Notes: generated from the sequence alone by a model not told the origin. A DNA stretch of 64,000 nucleotides from Caulobacter sp. FWC26 (GCF_002742645.2 NZ_CP033875.1:4132001-4196000); one strand, 5' to 3'. Positions 9,460 to 17,609 are shown, counted from the first letter of the stretch. A program made the numbers and translations.

Positions 9460-10050
9460 TCAGCCTTCGCGGATCGCATCCTTGATACGGCGGGCGATTT
9501 CGTCCGGCGGCAGGTTGTAGGGGATCACCGTCTTGAAGCGGCCCTTGGGGTCCATCAGATAGATCGCCGTCGAGTGGTCCATGGTGTAGCCGGGTCCGGC
9601 CCCAACCTTGGCGTAGTAGACGCGGTAAGCCTTGGCGGCCGCGTCGACCTGCGCCTGGGTTCCGGTCAGGCCGAGGGTCGACTTCGGGACATAGGGGGCT
9701 GAGAGGTAGGCCTTCATCTGCGGCACGGTGTCGCGCGCCGGATCAATCGAGATGAAGACGATCTGGAAATCCTTGGCCTTGGGGCCGAGTTGATCGGTCG
9801 CCACCGCCAGGCCTTGCAGCGTGCCCGGACACACGTCAGGGCAATAGGTGAACCCGAAGAACACCGCGCTCCACTTGCCTTTCAGCGCCTTTTCGGTGGT
9901 CGGCGCGCCATTCTGATCGACCAGAGTGAAGGGACCGCCGACCGTAACGGCTGACTGAGAGCGGAAGACCCCCGCGTTCCAGGCCAGGCCCGTAACGACC
10001 GCCAGACCCAGAATACAGGCCAGGATGAGTATGAGCCTATGGCGAGGCAT
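9460..10050 (-). CDS. senC: SCO1/SenC/PrrC copper-binding thioredoxin-fold protein
   Basis: Membrane-anchored periplasmic copper chaperone/thiol reductase that helps build the CuA centre of cytochrome oxidase. The 196-residue protein has one N-terminal membrane anchor (about 5-24), the copper/thiol motif C70-PDV-C74, and the conserved distal histidine His159 in MDHSTAIY. It is divergent from regB across 56 bp, the classic SenC-RegB neighbourhood in alphaproteobacteria, which suggests a role in redox signalling as well as oxidase assembly. The ATG at 10050 starts just before the anchor. Confidence 0.93.
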   Translation of the reverse strand: MPRHRLILILACILGLAVVTGLAWNAGVFRSQSAVTVGGPFTLVDQNGAPTTEKALKGKWSAVFFGFTYCPDVCPGTLQGLAVATDQLGPKAKDFQIVFISIDPARDTVPQMKAYLSAPYVPKSTLGLTGTQAQVDAAAKAYRVYYAKVGAGPGYTMDHSTAIYLMDPKGRFKTVIPYNLPPDEIARRIKDAIREG

Positions 10051-10106
10051 GTGTGCTTGATCCTTTTACTCTCGCCACGCGCGCAATTCTGGACAATCCT
10101 GCGATC

Positions 10107-11507
10107 ATGGCCGACGTTTCGTTCGCGAAAACACCCGACGATCAACGTCATATGGGGCTCGATAAGCCGGGCGACGAGCCGGTGCAAGACGACGCTTGGT
10201 CCTGGACGGCCCCAGGACTTCGCCGCGGTCGTTTGCGGGTGCGAACCCTGCTCGCGCAGCGCTGGGCGTGGATCGTCGGCCAGACGGCTGTTCTCATCTT
10301 CGCGGGCCTCGTCCTGAAGCTTCAGGTGCCGTGGGCGCTGTGCTTCACTCTGATCGCGCTCTCCTCGTGGCTGAATGTTCTGCTGGGTCTGGCCTCTAGC
10401 GGCCAGCGACTGGCGCGGGACGGCGAAGCTACCGCCCAGATCGCCTTCGACATCCTGCAACTGTCGGGTCTGTTCTATCTGACCGGCGGCGCGCAGAATC
10501 CCTTCTCGCTGCTCCTGATCGCGCCGGTGACCCTGGCGGCGGCCACCCTGCCCGCGCGCTACGCGCTGGCGCTCGGGGCCTTGGCCATCCTCTCCTCGAT
10601 CCTGCTGGCGATCTTCCACATGCCGTTGCCGACCGTCGACGGGCGCCAGTTGCCGGACCTGTCGAGCTCCAACCTGCTATGGTCGATCGTCATCGCCAGG
10701 ATCTTCGGTATCGTCTTCACCGGCCTCTATGCGTGGCAGGCGGCCAGCGAATCCGCCCGAATGGAGCTGGCGCTGAACGTGACCGAGACGGTGCTGGCCC
10801 GGGAGCAACGTCTCTCGGCGCTCGGCGCTCTGGCCGCCGCGGCCGCGCATGAGTTAGGCACGCCGCTGGCGACGATCTCGGTGGTCGCGCGCGAGATGGC
10901 CCGCAATGCGCCGAATGACGAGGTGCGCGAGGACGCCGAGCTGATGATCGGCCAGGCCGCGCGTTGCCGCGAGATCCTGCAACGTCTGACCGAGATGCCC
11001 GAAGCGACCGACGCCGTGCACGAACGTATGAGCTTGGTCCAGTTGGTCCACGACGTGATCGAGCCGCATATGGTTCATGGCATCCGCGTTGAAGCCGTGG
11101 TCAACGGGCCGGCGGGCGAGACCGCGCCCGACGTCTGGCGCCGGCCCGAAATCATTCACGCCATGACCTCGATCGTGGAAAACGCGGTGGACTTCGCCCG
11201 GGGCGAGGTGATCGTCATCGCCCGTTTCGACGCCCGCTACATCGTCATCGAGGCCCGCGACGACGGACCCGGCTTCTCGCCCGAAGTGCTCGCCAAGCTG
11301 GGCGAGCCGTACGTGACGACTCGTCCGGGCGCCGAAGGCTCCCGTACCGGTCACATCGGCATGGGTTTGGGCTTCTTCATCGCGAAGACGTTGCTGGAGC
11401 GGACCGGGGCCACAGTGGATTTCCGCAATGGTCGTCGGGGCGGTGCGGTGGTTTCAGCGCGCTGGCCGAGACCCGCGCTTGAAGCGCCCGGCTATACGGG
11501 GGCTTGA
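10107..11507 (+). CDS. regB: Redox-responsive sensor histidine kinase RegB/PrrB/ActS
   Basis: Inner-membrane kinase that senses the quinone pool/redox state and phosphorylates RegA. The 466-residue protein has about six hydrophobic segments, with the invariant quinone-site heptapeptide GGAQNPF at 127-133. The H-box AAAAHELGTPLA has the phosphorylated His248. The redox-switch cysteine (Cys287 in ARCREIL) is followed by the DDGPGFSP and GMGLGFFIAKTLLERTG ATP-binding boxes. I start at the ATG at 10107; an in-frame GTG at 10053 would lie two bases from the divergent senC start and is less likely. regA follows 76 bp downstream on the same strand. Confidence 0.93.
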   Translation: MADVSFAKTPDDQRHMGLDKPGDEPVQDDAWSWTAPGLRRGRLRVRTLLAQRWAWIVGQTAVLIFAGLVLKLQVPWALCFTLIALSSWLNVLLGLASSGQRLARDGEATAQIAFDILQLSGLFYLTGGAQNPFSLLLIAPVTLAAATLPARYALALGALAILSSILLAIFHMPLPTVDGRQLPDLSSSNLLWSIVIARIFGIVFTGLYAWQAASESARMELALNVTETVLAREQRLSALGALAAAAAHELGTPLATISVVAREMARNAPNDEVREDAELMIGQAARCREILQRLTEMPEATDAVHERMSLVQLVHDVIEPHMVHGIRVEAVVNGPAGETAPDVWRRPEIIHAMTSIVENAVDFARGEVIVIARFDARYIVIEARDDGPGFSPEVLAKLGEPYVTTRPGAEGSRTGHIGMGLGFFIAKTLLERTGATVDFRNGRRGGAVVSARWPRPALEAPGYTGA

Positions 11508-11583
11508 GTTATGATGCGGAAACGCGGAAGTATGTTTTGTTACTAGGCCTGCTCAAGTATTGGCGCGGGGAGGCGCTGACTTT

Positions 11584-12141
11584 ATGGCGGATATCGGAGA
11601 GCTGGTTTCGGCGCTGCCGGACAAGTCATTGCTGCTGCTGGACGACGACGCTCCGCTGCGGACCCGACTGGGTCGAGCCCTGGAACAACGCGGGTTCGAG
11701 GTGACCCTGGCGGCATCCGTCGCCGAGGCCCTGACCATCCTCCGGAGTCAGGCCCCCGCCCACGCGGTGCTGGACATGCGTCTTGAGGACGGATCTGGCC
11801 TGAAGGTCGTCGAAGCGGTGCGCGACGCCCGGGCCGACGCCAAGGTCATCATGCTGACGGGCTATGGCAACATCGCCACGGCCGTGGCTGCGGTGAAGGC
11901 CGGCGTGGTCGATTACCTGTCCAAGCCGGCCGACGCCGATGACGTCGCCCGAGCTCTGTTGGCGGCCAAGGACGCCGCGCCCGCGCCTCCGGAGAATCCG
12001 ATGAGCGCCGACCGCGTCCGCTGGGAGCACATCCAGCGCGTCTACGAGATGTGCGGTCACAACGTCTCGGAGACCGCGCGCCGCCTCAACATGCACCGGC
12101 GAACCCTGCAGCGGATCCTGGCCAAGCGCGCACCGCGATAG
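11584..12141 (+). CDS. regA: Response regulator RegA/PrrA/ActR
   Basis: DNA-binding partner of RegB, regulating respiration and other redox-linked genes. At 185 residues it matches RegA length exactly. The receiver domain has the acidic pocket DDD near the start, phospho-acceptor Asp64 in VLDMRLEDGSG, the switch TGYG and Lys in SKPADADD. After a short Pro-rich linker comes the Fis-type helix-turn-helix RVRWEHIQRVYEMCG...SETARRLNMHRRTLQRIL, almost identical across alphaproteobacterial RegA. The ATG at 11584 is preceded by GGGGAGG at about ten bases; an upstream TTG at 11560 lies before that ribosome-binding site and is rejected. Confidence 0.96.
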   Translation: MADIGELVSALPDKSLLLLDDDAPLRTRLGRALEQRGFEVTLAASVAEALTILRSQAPAHAVLDMRLEDGSGLKVVEAVRDARADAKVIMLTGYGNIATAVAAVKAGVVDYLSKPADADDVARALLAAKDAAPAPPENPMSADRVRWEHIQRVYEMCGHNVSETARRLNMHRRTLQRILAKRAPR

Positions 12142-12153
12142 GACGAACCCTGT

Positions 12154-12178
12154 TCCTCCCCCATGAGGCGGGGGAGGA
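12154..12178. terminator. Hairpin between the convergent regA and SDR genes
   Basis: The 9-bp arms TCCTCCCCC (12154-12162) and GGGGGAGGA (12170-12178) pair around a 7-base loop. It lies between two converging genes and may end both transcripts, although a U tract is lacking. The C/G-run palindrome also resembles dispersed Caulobacter intergenic repeats. Confidence 0.5.
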
Positions 12179-12187
12179 GTTGAGGGG

Positions 12188-12973
12188 TCACATAGCCGAG
12201 ATGCCGCCGTCGACCTTGATCTCGGCGCCGGTCATGAACTTGCTCTCGTCGCTGGCCAGATAGAGCACCGCGTTGGCGATATCAGCCGGCTCGCCGATGC
12301 GGCCCATCGGCACCTGGCGGGCCAGCTTGGCGAAAGCTTCCTCCTTGCCGAACCGGGCCGAGAAGCCGTCCAGGATCGGCGTGTCGATGAACGTCGGGTG
12401 GATGGAGTTCGAGCGGATGTCGAGCTTCATCTTGGCGCAGTAGAGCGCGATGTTCTTGCTGAGCAGCCAGACCGCCGCCTTCGAGGCGTTGTAGGCGGGT
12501 GAATTGCCGTTGGCGATCAGGCCCGCGATCGAGCTCAGATTGATGATCGAGCCTGGCTGGTGGGCCCGCATGTGGGTCAGGGCGTGCTTGGCCCCCAGAA
12601 ACACCGAGTCGACATTGACCGACATGACCTTTTTCCAGAGGCCGAAGTCGAGACTCTCGATCGGACCGTCGCCGCCGATGCCGGCGTTGTTGACCAGCAC
12701 GGACAGGCCGCCCATGGCCTGCGTCGCCTTTTCCAGCACGTCGATCCACTGATCTTCCTGGGTGACGTCCAGCTCGAAGGCGAAGGCTGTGCCGGCGCCA
12801 TGCGCGGCGTTGATCTCGTCAGCCACCGCCTGGGCGCCCGCCAGGTTGATGTCGGCCAGGGCGACCTTGGCGCCCTCCTTGGCCAACATCCGTCCCGCCG
12901 CCGCGCCGAGGCCCTGGGCCCCGCCGGTGATGAAGGCCTTCTTGCCGGCGACCCGGCCCGTGCTCTGCGCCAT
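12188..12973 (-). CDS. Short-chain dehydrogenase/reductase (glucose/hydroxysteroid dehydrogenase-like)
   Basis: A 261-residue classical SDR that uses NAD(P)H to oxidise or reduce an alcohol/ketone. Visible motifs are the cofactor glycine motif TGGAQGLGAAAG at 16-27, NNAG at 95-98, the catalytic Ser at 147-148 and YNASK (Tyr161, Lys165); the C-terminus is GAEIKVDGG. Similar enzymes are annotated as cyclopentanol or 3-alpha-hydroxysteroid dehydrogenases, but the substrate is not decidable. The start is the ATG at 12973 with GGAGG upstream. The palindrome at 12992-13009 lies directly in front of this gene and overlaps the end of phhB, so it is probably the gene's operator. Confidence 0.9.
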   Translation of the reverse strand: MAQSTGRVAGKKAFITGGAQGLGAAAGRMLAKEGAKVALADINLAGAQAVADEINAAHGAGTAFAFELDVTQEDQWIDVLEKATQAMGGLSVLVNNAGIGGDGPIESLDFGLWKKVMSVNVDSVFLGAKHALTHMRAHQPGSIINLSSIAGLIANGNSPAYNASKAAVWLLSKNIALYCAKMKLDIRSNSIHPTFIDTPILDGFSARFGKEEAFAKLARQVPMGRIGEPADIANAVLYLASDESKFMTGAEIKVDGGISAM

Positions 12974-12991
12974 GCGGCGTCCTCCCGATTA

Positions 12992-13009
12992 TTCAAACAT
13001 CAGTTTGAA
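12992..13009. promoter_or_regulatory. Putative operator TTCAAAC-N4-GTTTGAA in front of the SDR gene
   Basis: An inverted repeat with perfect 7-bp arms and the spacer ATCA. It covers the last codons of phhB and ends about 19 bases before the SDR start codon. A second copy with the same TCAAAC-N4-GTTTGA core sits in front of the HAD gene at 13972-13989. Two such sites within 1 kb suggest one dimeric regulator, perhaps TetR-type; acyl-CoA-responsive regulators such as PsrA bind sites of the general form CAAAC-N-GTTTG. The regulator is not in the window. Confidence 0.6.
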
Positions 13010-13298
13010 ATTTTCGGGCGGCGCTGTCCATGAACTTCGCGAGCTTGACGTCTAGATCCGTCACCCCGTCGGCGTCATGCGTCGTCAGCAGCACCTCGAC
13101 CCGATTGTAGACGTTGAACCATTCAGGATGGTGGTCGAGCTTGTCGGCCATGAGGGCGACCTGGGTCATGAACCCGAAGGCCTCGTTGAAATCCGCGAAC
13201 TTGAACGTCTTGGCGATGGCGTCGTTGTGATCCGGAGCGACGCTCCAGCCATTGAGCTGCGTGATCGCCGCAGAGGCGCCGATCCGAGGACGGGACAT
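12993..13298 (-). CDS. phhB: 4a-hydroxytetrahydrobiopterin dehydratase (pterin-4-alpha-carbinolamine dehydratase)
   Basis: Small cytosolic enzyme that dehydrates 4a-hydroxytetrahydropterin, recycling the cofactor of aromatic amino acid hydroxylases. The 101-residue protein has the full family length and the signature [18 protein letters not shown], with the catalytic histidines at 56-57. The ATG at 13298 has TTGGAG upstream; the TTG within that sequence (13310) is less likely to be the start. Phenylalanine hydroxylase itself is not in the window. The gene lies between the HAD and SDR genes on the same strand. Confidence 0.93.
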   Translation of the reverse strand: MSRPRIGASAAITQLNGWSVAPDHNDAIAKTFKFADFNEAFGFMTQVALMADKLDHHPEWFNVYNRVEVLLTTHDADGVTDLDVKLAKFMDSAARKFQTDV

Positions 13299-13323
13299 GG
13301 GATTCTCCAAGGGGCTTTACCTC

Positions 13324-13965
13324 TCAGAACGCCAATCCTGTCGCCTTCGCAAGGTCGTCAAGCAATTGCTGCTCGCCGGACACCTTGATCGCGGTCATTC
13401 CGAGCGCCGCCGCCGGTTTGCAGTTGATCCCCAGGTCGTCGAGATAAACGCAAGCCTTGGGCGCCGCGCCGAGCAGCTCGCACATCATCTCGTAGATGCG
13501 CGGGTCGGGTTTGCGGACGCCGGCCTTGGAGCTTTCGATCACGGCGTCGAACAGCCCCATGATCTCGCCGACCGCCAGCGCCTTCTCCGCGCTCTGCGCC
13601 ATGCCGGGACCGTGCCCCGTGGGGACATTGTTGGTGATGCAGCCGACCTTGAAGCGACCCTTGCAGGCCTTCAGCGCATCGATCACCCGAGGCCTCAGGT
13701 CGCCGTAGAGCAAGGGCAGGACCTCGGCCCCGCGCACGTCATGACCCAACCGCAGCGCCTCCTCCCGGAACAGCCCGTCGAACGCCGCCGCGTCAATCTC
13801 CGCACGCTCGAACCGCGCCCAGGCGTTGGTGTCGGGATCGGTCGCGTTGACCGTGCGGATGAAGTCCTTGGGCAGGCCGCGTTCAGTCTCGTAGCGCCGA
13901 AACGCCTCGAACGGCGAGGTCGTGAAAACGCCGCCGAAATCCCAGATCACCGCCTCGATCGCCAT
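13324..13965 (-). CDS. HAD-superfamily phosphatase, ACAD10/epoxide-hydrolase N-domain type
   Basis: A 213-residue HAD hydrolase. Motif I is WDFGGVFTTSPF, with the nucleophile Asp but Gly in place of the usual second Asp, as in the soluble-epoxide-hydrolase/ACAD10 N-terminal subgroup. Motif II is the TNN of GCITNNVPTG, motif III the Lys of SSKAGVRKPD, and motif IV VYLDDLGIN. The substrate is probably a phosphorylated small molecule. I start at the ATG at 13965, whose GAGG ribosome-binding site lies inside the palindrome at 13972-13989. A GTG at 13980 also lies within the palindrome and would extend the protein by five residues. It is upstream of phhB by 25 bp and may share its transcript. Confidence 0.85.
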   Translation of the reverse strand: MAIEAVIWDFGGVFTTSPFEAFRRYETERGLPKDFIRTVNATDPDTNAWARFERAEIDAAAFDGLFREEALRLGHDVRGAEVLPLLYGDLRPRVIDALKACKGRFKVGCITNNVPTGHGPGMAQSAEKALAVGEIMGLFDAVIESSKAGVRKPDPRIYEMMCELLGAAPKACVYLDDLGINCKPAAALGMTAIKVSGEQQLLDDLAKATGLAF

Positions 13966-13971
13966 CGCCGC

Positions 13972-13989
13972 CTCAAACACTTGTTTGAG
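13972..13989. promoter_or_regulatory. Putative operator CTCAAAC-N4-GTTTGAG in front of the HAD gene
   Basis: A perfect 7-bp inverted repeat with the spacer ACTT, about seven bases before the HAD start codon and covering its ribosome-binding site. Its core matches the site at 12992-13009. A repressor bound here would block both transcription and access to the start. Confidence 0.6.
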
Positions 13990-14106
13990 CCACGCTAGCC
14001 GTCGATGCGCGCGAGGGGAAGTCGGTTGATGACCAAGCTCGCGCGTCGGGTGAACGACGGTGACGTCCGCCCTGGAAATGTTTTGTTAACAATTCAGGAG
14101 CCGCCC

Positions 14107-14508
14107 ATGAACCGTGTTCGTCATCTATCCCTGCTCGTCCTCGCCGGCGCCGCCCTGGCGTCCGCGCCCGCCCATGCCGGGTCGGGACGGGGCGGATACA
14201 TCGACGCTCGCGTCTCGCCGCCCGAGCTCTCGGGCGGGGGTTGCCAGACCCGGCGAGTCACGGGGCCGGGCGGCGCCTATCGTTGGGAACGCGTCGCCTG
14301 CGACACCGATCACGGCTGGTCGGACTACGACCGCTGGGGCTACGGCCAAGCGCCGCTAGCGGTGGAGACCCAGCTTGATCGCTACGGGGAGCGCGAGGCT
14401 TATGCGGAGGACCGTTACGGGCCGCCGCCCGGCGCCTATGCGCCGAACTACGTCGCGGCGGGGCGCGATCGGATCGGATACCTGATCTGGCCGGGAAAAA
14501 GACCCTGA
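14107..14508 (+). CDS. Hypothetical exported protein, Gly/Tyr/Arg-rich
   Basis: A 133-residue protein of unknown function. The ATG at 14107 has CAGGAG upstream and begins a clear signal peptide (positive MNRVRH, hydrophobic LSLLVLAGAALASA, cleavage after APAHA), so the mature protein of about 110 residues is periplasmic or outside the cell. Two cysteines (in GGCQTRR and VACDTDH) could form a disulfide. The rest is rich in Tyr, Gly, Asp and Pro with no recognisable domain. Neighbours give no functional clue; the next ORF encodes a tiny membrane peptide. Confidence 0.75.
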   Translation: MNRVRHLSLLVLAGAALASAPAHAGSGRGGYIDARVSPPELSGGGCQTRRVTGPGGAYRWERVACDTDHGWSDYDRWGYGQAPLAVETQLDRYGEREAYAEDRYGPPPGAYAPNYVAAGRDRIGYLIWPGKRP

Positions 14509-14576
14509 AGGGAATGGCGCCGCCCTTGCGCCGGACGCGTTCACGTGCACCAAATTGGGACGGGGGAAACAGTCTT

Positions 14577-14681
14577 ATGCGTACACCGAGTAAACCACTC
14601 TTCAAGGCCTACGAACTAGTGGCTATCGCCGTGTTCGTTGTCGCGGCGGCTGCTGTCAGCAGCATCGGCCTCGTTTATTAA
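14577..14681 (+). CDS. Predicted 34-residue single-span membrane peptide
   Basis: A very short ORF from ATG 14577 to TAA 14681. The peptide starts MRTPSKPLFKAYELV and continues as one hydrophobic helix of about 18 residues (VAIAVFVVAAAAV...), ending SSIGLVY. This is a positive-inside N-terminus plus one membrane span. A GGGGGA stretch lies about ten bases upstream. The Lys/Arg-led, Ala/Val-rich layout and the ribosome-binding site argue for a real small protein, but no family is recognised and conservation has not been tested. Confidence 0.5.
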   Translation: MRTPSKPLFKAYELVAIAVFVVAAAAVSSIGLVY

Positions 14682-14754
14682 GCTCCAATAGGCCAACGGC
14701 GAGAGGCTCCGCCTTGCGCCACATGGGAACAGGATCGCCGGCCCCGCGCGTTAT

Positions 14755-16836
14755 GTGGGAGCAACCGGAGCCGCGATCCTGCCAACCCCTGATGCTTCTT
14801 CTCAGTCAAAGCCCCCGCGAAAGCCCGTAAACCGGCTGTCGCGCGGCGCGCTTGTGGGTATCGGGTCGGCGCTGACCCTGCTGGCGGCCATTGTGGGCTT
14901 CCTGGTCGTTTTCGACTGGAACTGGCTGCGGGGCCCGGTCGGACGGTACGCCTCAGCCCAGCTGAAGCGCGAGGTTGCGATCACCGGCGATTTGCGGGTC
15001 CACCCCTGGTCACTGTCGCCGAAGATTGAGGCCTATGGCCTGCGGATAGGCCAACCGGACTGGACGCGCGCGCACGAACCTGGCGCCATGCCCATGGCGC
15101 GGATCCAGCGCATCGCCGTTCAGATCAAGATCCTGCCCTTGCTGCGCGGCCAGACGGTGCTGCCGTTCCTGGCGATAGACCGCCCAGACGTACGCCTTCT
15201 GCGCCTCAAGGACGGGCGGGCGAACTGGACCTTCGGACCGAGCCGAAGCGACAAACCGCTGAAGCTGCCCGCCATTCAGCGCCTGATCATCAACGACGGC
15301 GCGCTTCGCCTCGACGACCGCCAGCGCGGCGCGCTGTTCATCGGCGAGGTCAATGCGCGCGAACGGGCCGGGGGTCGTCAGGGCCGCTTCGTGCTCGAGG
15401 GCAAGGGCAGCCTGAACCGTTCGGTCTTCTTGGCCGAGGTCAGCGGGGGACCGTTACTTCACATCTCGCCCAGCCGGCCCTACCCGTTCGAGGCGCGGGT
15501 TCAGGCCGGGGCGACCCGCATCCAGGCTTCGGGCCAGATCGTGCGCCCCTTCGATCTGACCCGTTTTGAGACACGGCTCAACATCTCCGGCGCGGACCTC
15601 AATCGGCTACACGACCTGACCGGACTGACCCTTCCCAATACGCCGCCCTACCGCATTGCCGGCCGCCTGGTTCGCAAGGGGCCTCGCTACGATTTTGAAG
15701 GCCTGTCGGGACGTGTGGGTGACAGCGATATTGGCGGCGACTTGTTCGTCCTGACGGGTAGGGAGCGACCCTATCTGGAAGCCCGGCTGCGCTCTCGCCG
15801 TCTGGATTTCGATGACCTCGGAAGCCTGCTCGGCGCCGCCCCCGCCACGGGGCGCGGCGAGACCGCCTCGTCCGGCCAGAAGATCGAGGCCGCCCGGCGC
15901 GACGTCACACAGCGCCTTCTTCCCGACGCCACCCTTCAGGTAGAACGCGTCCGCGCCATGGATGCGAAGGTCTCGTACCGCGCCGACGCCGTGAACGCGC
16001 CGAACCTGCCGCTTCGGAAGGTCAGCCTCGACATGACGCTGGAGGCGGGGGTGCTCACTCTGGACCCCCTGGCCTTCACCTTCTCGCGGGGCGATCTACG
16101 CGGGAAGGTTCGGCTCGACGCGCGACCGAACACGCCCCGAACCGATATCGACGTCCGCCTGACCAACGGACGGCTGGAGGACTTCATCCCGATTCAAAGC
16201 GGCGGCAAACCCGCCATCGAGGGACCGGTCATGGCGCGGGCCAAGCTGACGGGGCTGGGGAACAGCGTGCACCGCGCCGCGTCGACCGCCGACGGCGTGG
16301 TCACGGTCGTGGCCCCGAAAGGCGAGATCCGGCAAGCCTTCGCCGAGCTCTTGGGCGTCAACGCCTCGAAGGGACTGATCCTGCTCTTGTCTGGGAGCGA
16401 CAAGCAGACTCCGGTTCGCTGCGCTGTGGCGGATTTCAGCGTCAAGAACGGCGTGATGACCACCAACCATCTCGTCGCCGACACCGGCGTGGTGTTAGCC
16501 CGCGGTCACGGGACCATCGATCTGGGAACCGAGCGGATGGCCTTCCGGATCCAGGGCGACAGCAAGAAACCGCGTCTGGTCCGCGTGTTCGCCCCGATCA
16601 CCATCAAAGGGCCGTTCATGGCTCCGAGCGTCAGCGTGCGGCCCGGCAAGGCCGTCGGCCAGGGCGGCGTCGCCGCCGTGCTCGGGTCGTTGGTCAATCC
16701 GATCGCGGCGCTCTTGCCGTTCGTCACCACGGGCGAAGCCAAGGACGCCGACTGCGCGGGCCTGGTCAGCGAAGCACGCCAGCAGGGCGCGCCGGTCAAG
16801 GTGTCTCAAACCACATCGCAAAAGGCGGAACGCTGA
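14755..16836 (+). CDS. AsmA-family protein
   Basis: A 693-residue protein anchored by one N-terminal membrane span (about 33-54), with a long periplasmic part. It follows the AsmA plan: an N-terminal AsmA domain (LRVHPWSLSPKIEAYGLRIGQPDW near 84-107) and a C-terminal AsmA_2-like domain (GRLEDFIPIQSGGKPAIEG, ARAKLTGLGNSVHRAAS, GVNASKGLILLL). AsmA/TamB/YhdP relatives form bridge-like structures implicated in phospholipid movement to the outer membrane. The GTG at 14755 is the only plausible start before the membrane span and has no clear ribosome-binding site. The gene converges on ptsH with a 15-base gap. Confidence 0.85.
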   Translation: MGATGAAILPTPDASSQSKPPRKPVNRLSRGALVGIGSALTLLAAIVGFLVVFDWNWLRGPVGRYASAQLKREVAITGDLRVHPWSLSPKIEAYGLRIGQPDWTRAHEPGAMPMARIQRIAVQIKILPLLRGQTVLPFLAIDRPDVRLLRLKDGRANWTFGPSRSDKPLKLPAIQRLIINDGALRLDDRQRGALFIGEVNARERAGGRQGRFVLEGKGSLNRSVFLAEVSGGPLLHISPSRPYPFEARVQAGATRIQASGQIVRPFDLTRFETRLNISGADLNRLHDLTGLTLPNTPPYRIAGRLVRKGPRYDFEGLSGRVGDSDIGGDLFVLTGRERPYLEARLRSRRLDFDDLGSLLGAAPATGRGETASSGQKIEAARRDVTQRLLPDATLQVERVRAMDAKVSYRADAVNAPNLPLRKVSLDMTLEAGVLTLDPLAFTFSRGDLRGKVRLDARPNTPRTDIDVRLTNGRLEDFIPIQSGGKPAIEGPVMARAKLTGLGNSVHRAASTADGVVTVVAPKGEIRQAFAELLGVNASKGLILLLSGSDKQTPVRCAVADFSVKNGVMTTNHLVADTGVVLARGHGTIDLGTERMAFRIQGDSKKPRLVRVFAPITIKGPFMAPSVSVRPGKAVGQGGVAAVLGSLVNPIAALLPFVTTGEAKDADCAGLVSEARQQGAPVKVSQTTSQKAER

Positions 16837-16851
16837 CGCCCGCGGCGGCCG

Positions 16852-17121
16852 CTACCGCTCTTCGTCGAACCGATTGGCGACCAGTTCGCACAGGGCCTCG
16901 ACAGCGGCCTGGGCTTCAGGACCTTCGGCGCTAATGTCGATCGTGGAGCCGATACCGGCGGCCAACATCATCAAGCCCATGATCGAGCGCGCATCGACGG
17001 AAGCGCCTTCGCGACTGACGGTGACCTCGGCGTCGAAGCCCGACGCCATCTTCACGAACTTGGCCGAGGCCCGGGCGTGCAATCCCCGCTCGTTGACGAT
17101 CTCGACCGTTCTTGAAGCCAT
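16852..17121 (-). CDS. ptsH: HPr phosphocarrier protein of the regulatory PTS
   Basis: An 89-residue HPr. Both regulatory residues are at canonical numbers: His15 (RGLHARAS), which accepts phosphate from enzyme I, and Ser46 (DARSIMGLMML), the site for HPr kinase. With EIIA and HprK in the same operon but no EIIB/EIIC permease, it most likely serves regulation rather than sugar uptake. The start is the ATG at 17121, five bases after the EIIA stop. It is the last gene of the chvI-chvG-hprK-EIIA-ptsH operon. Confidence 0.95.
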   Translation of the reverse strand: MASRTVEIVNERGLHARASAKFVKMASGFDAEVTVSREGASVDARSIMGLMMLAAGIGSTIDISAEGPEAQAAVEALCELVANRFDEER

Positions 17122-17126
17122 GCGCG

Positions 17127-17534
17127 TTACTTTTCTCCGGCGAGGACGTAGGAGGCCACCGAGATGTACTTGCGTCCAGCCTCTTGCGCGTGGGCGACGC
17201 AGGCTTGCAGCGTCTCGCGCTGGCGCACGCTGGCCAGCTTGATCAGCATGGGCAGGTTCAGGCCGGCTATGACCTCGGCCTTGGTCTGCTCCATCACCGA
17301 GATGGCGAGGTTGCTGGGCGTACCGCCGAACATGTCGGTCAGCAGAATCACGCCCGCGCCGTCCTCGTCGACGGCGGCGCACGCCTTCAGGATGTCCGAA
17401 CGGCGACGCTCCATGTCGTCTTCGGGACCGATGCAGATCGCCTTCACGGCGGCCTGCGGCCCCACGACATGCTCCATGGCGGAGACAAATTCTTCCGCCA
17501 GACGCCCGTGCGTCACGATCACGAGCCCGATCAT
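17127..17534 (-). CDS. PTS EIIA component, mannose family (regulatory)
   Basis: A 135-residue single-domain EIIA-Man protein starting MIGLVIVTHGRLAEEF, with the phospho-acceptor His9 in the expected place, followed by the TDMFGGTPSN motif of the family. It has no fused EIIB domain. In alphaproteobacteria such a free-standing EIIA receives phosphate from HPr and modulates regulators instead of a transporter. I start at the ATG at 17534, matching family members and preceded by AAGG. An upstream in-frame ATG at 17561 would add nine residues. It sits between hprK (75 bp away) and ptsH (5 bp away). Confidence 0.92.
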   Translation of the reverse strand: MIGLVIVTHGRLAEEFVSAMEHVVGPQAAVKAICIGPEDDMERRRSDILKACAAVDEDGAGVILLTDMFGGTPSNLAISVMEQTKAEVIAGLNLPMLIKLASVRQRETLQACVAHAQEAGRKYISVASYVLAGEK

Positions 17535-17609
17535 GCCTTGTATCTCAAACGGGATCCCCATTCCCGCAGCGACCGGGAGAGCGTCGCGCGGGCGGTCTTG
17601 ATACGCCCG

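Noticed and set aside
10053..10106. GTG start at 10053 for regB
   Set aside because: It would lie two bases from the divergent senC start and has no ribosome-binding site; the ATG at 10107 leaves a usable control region.
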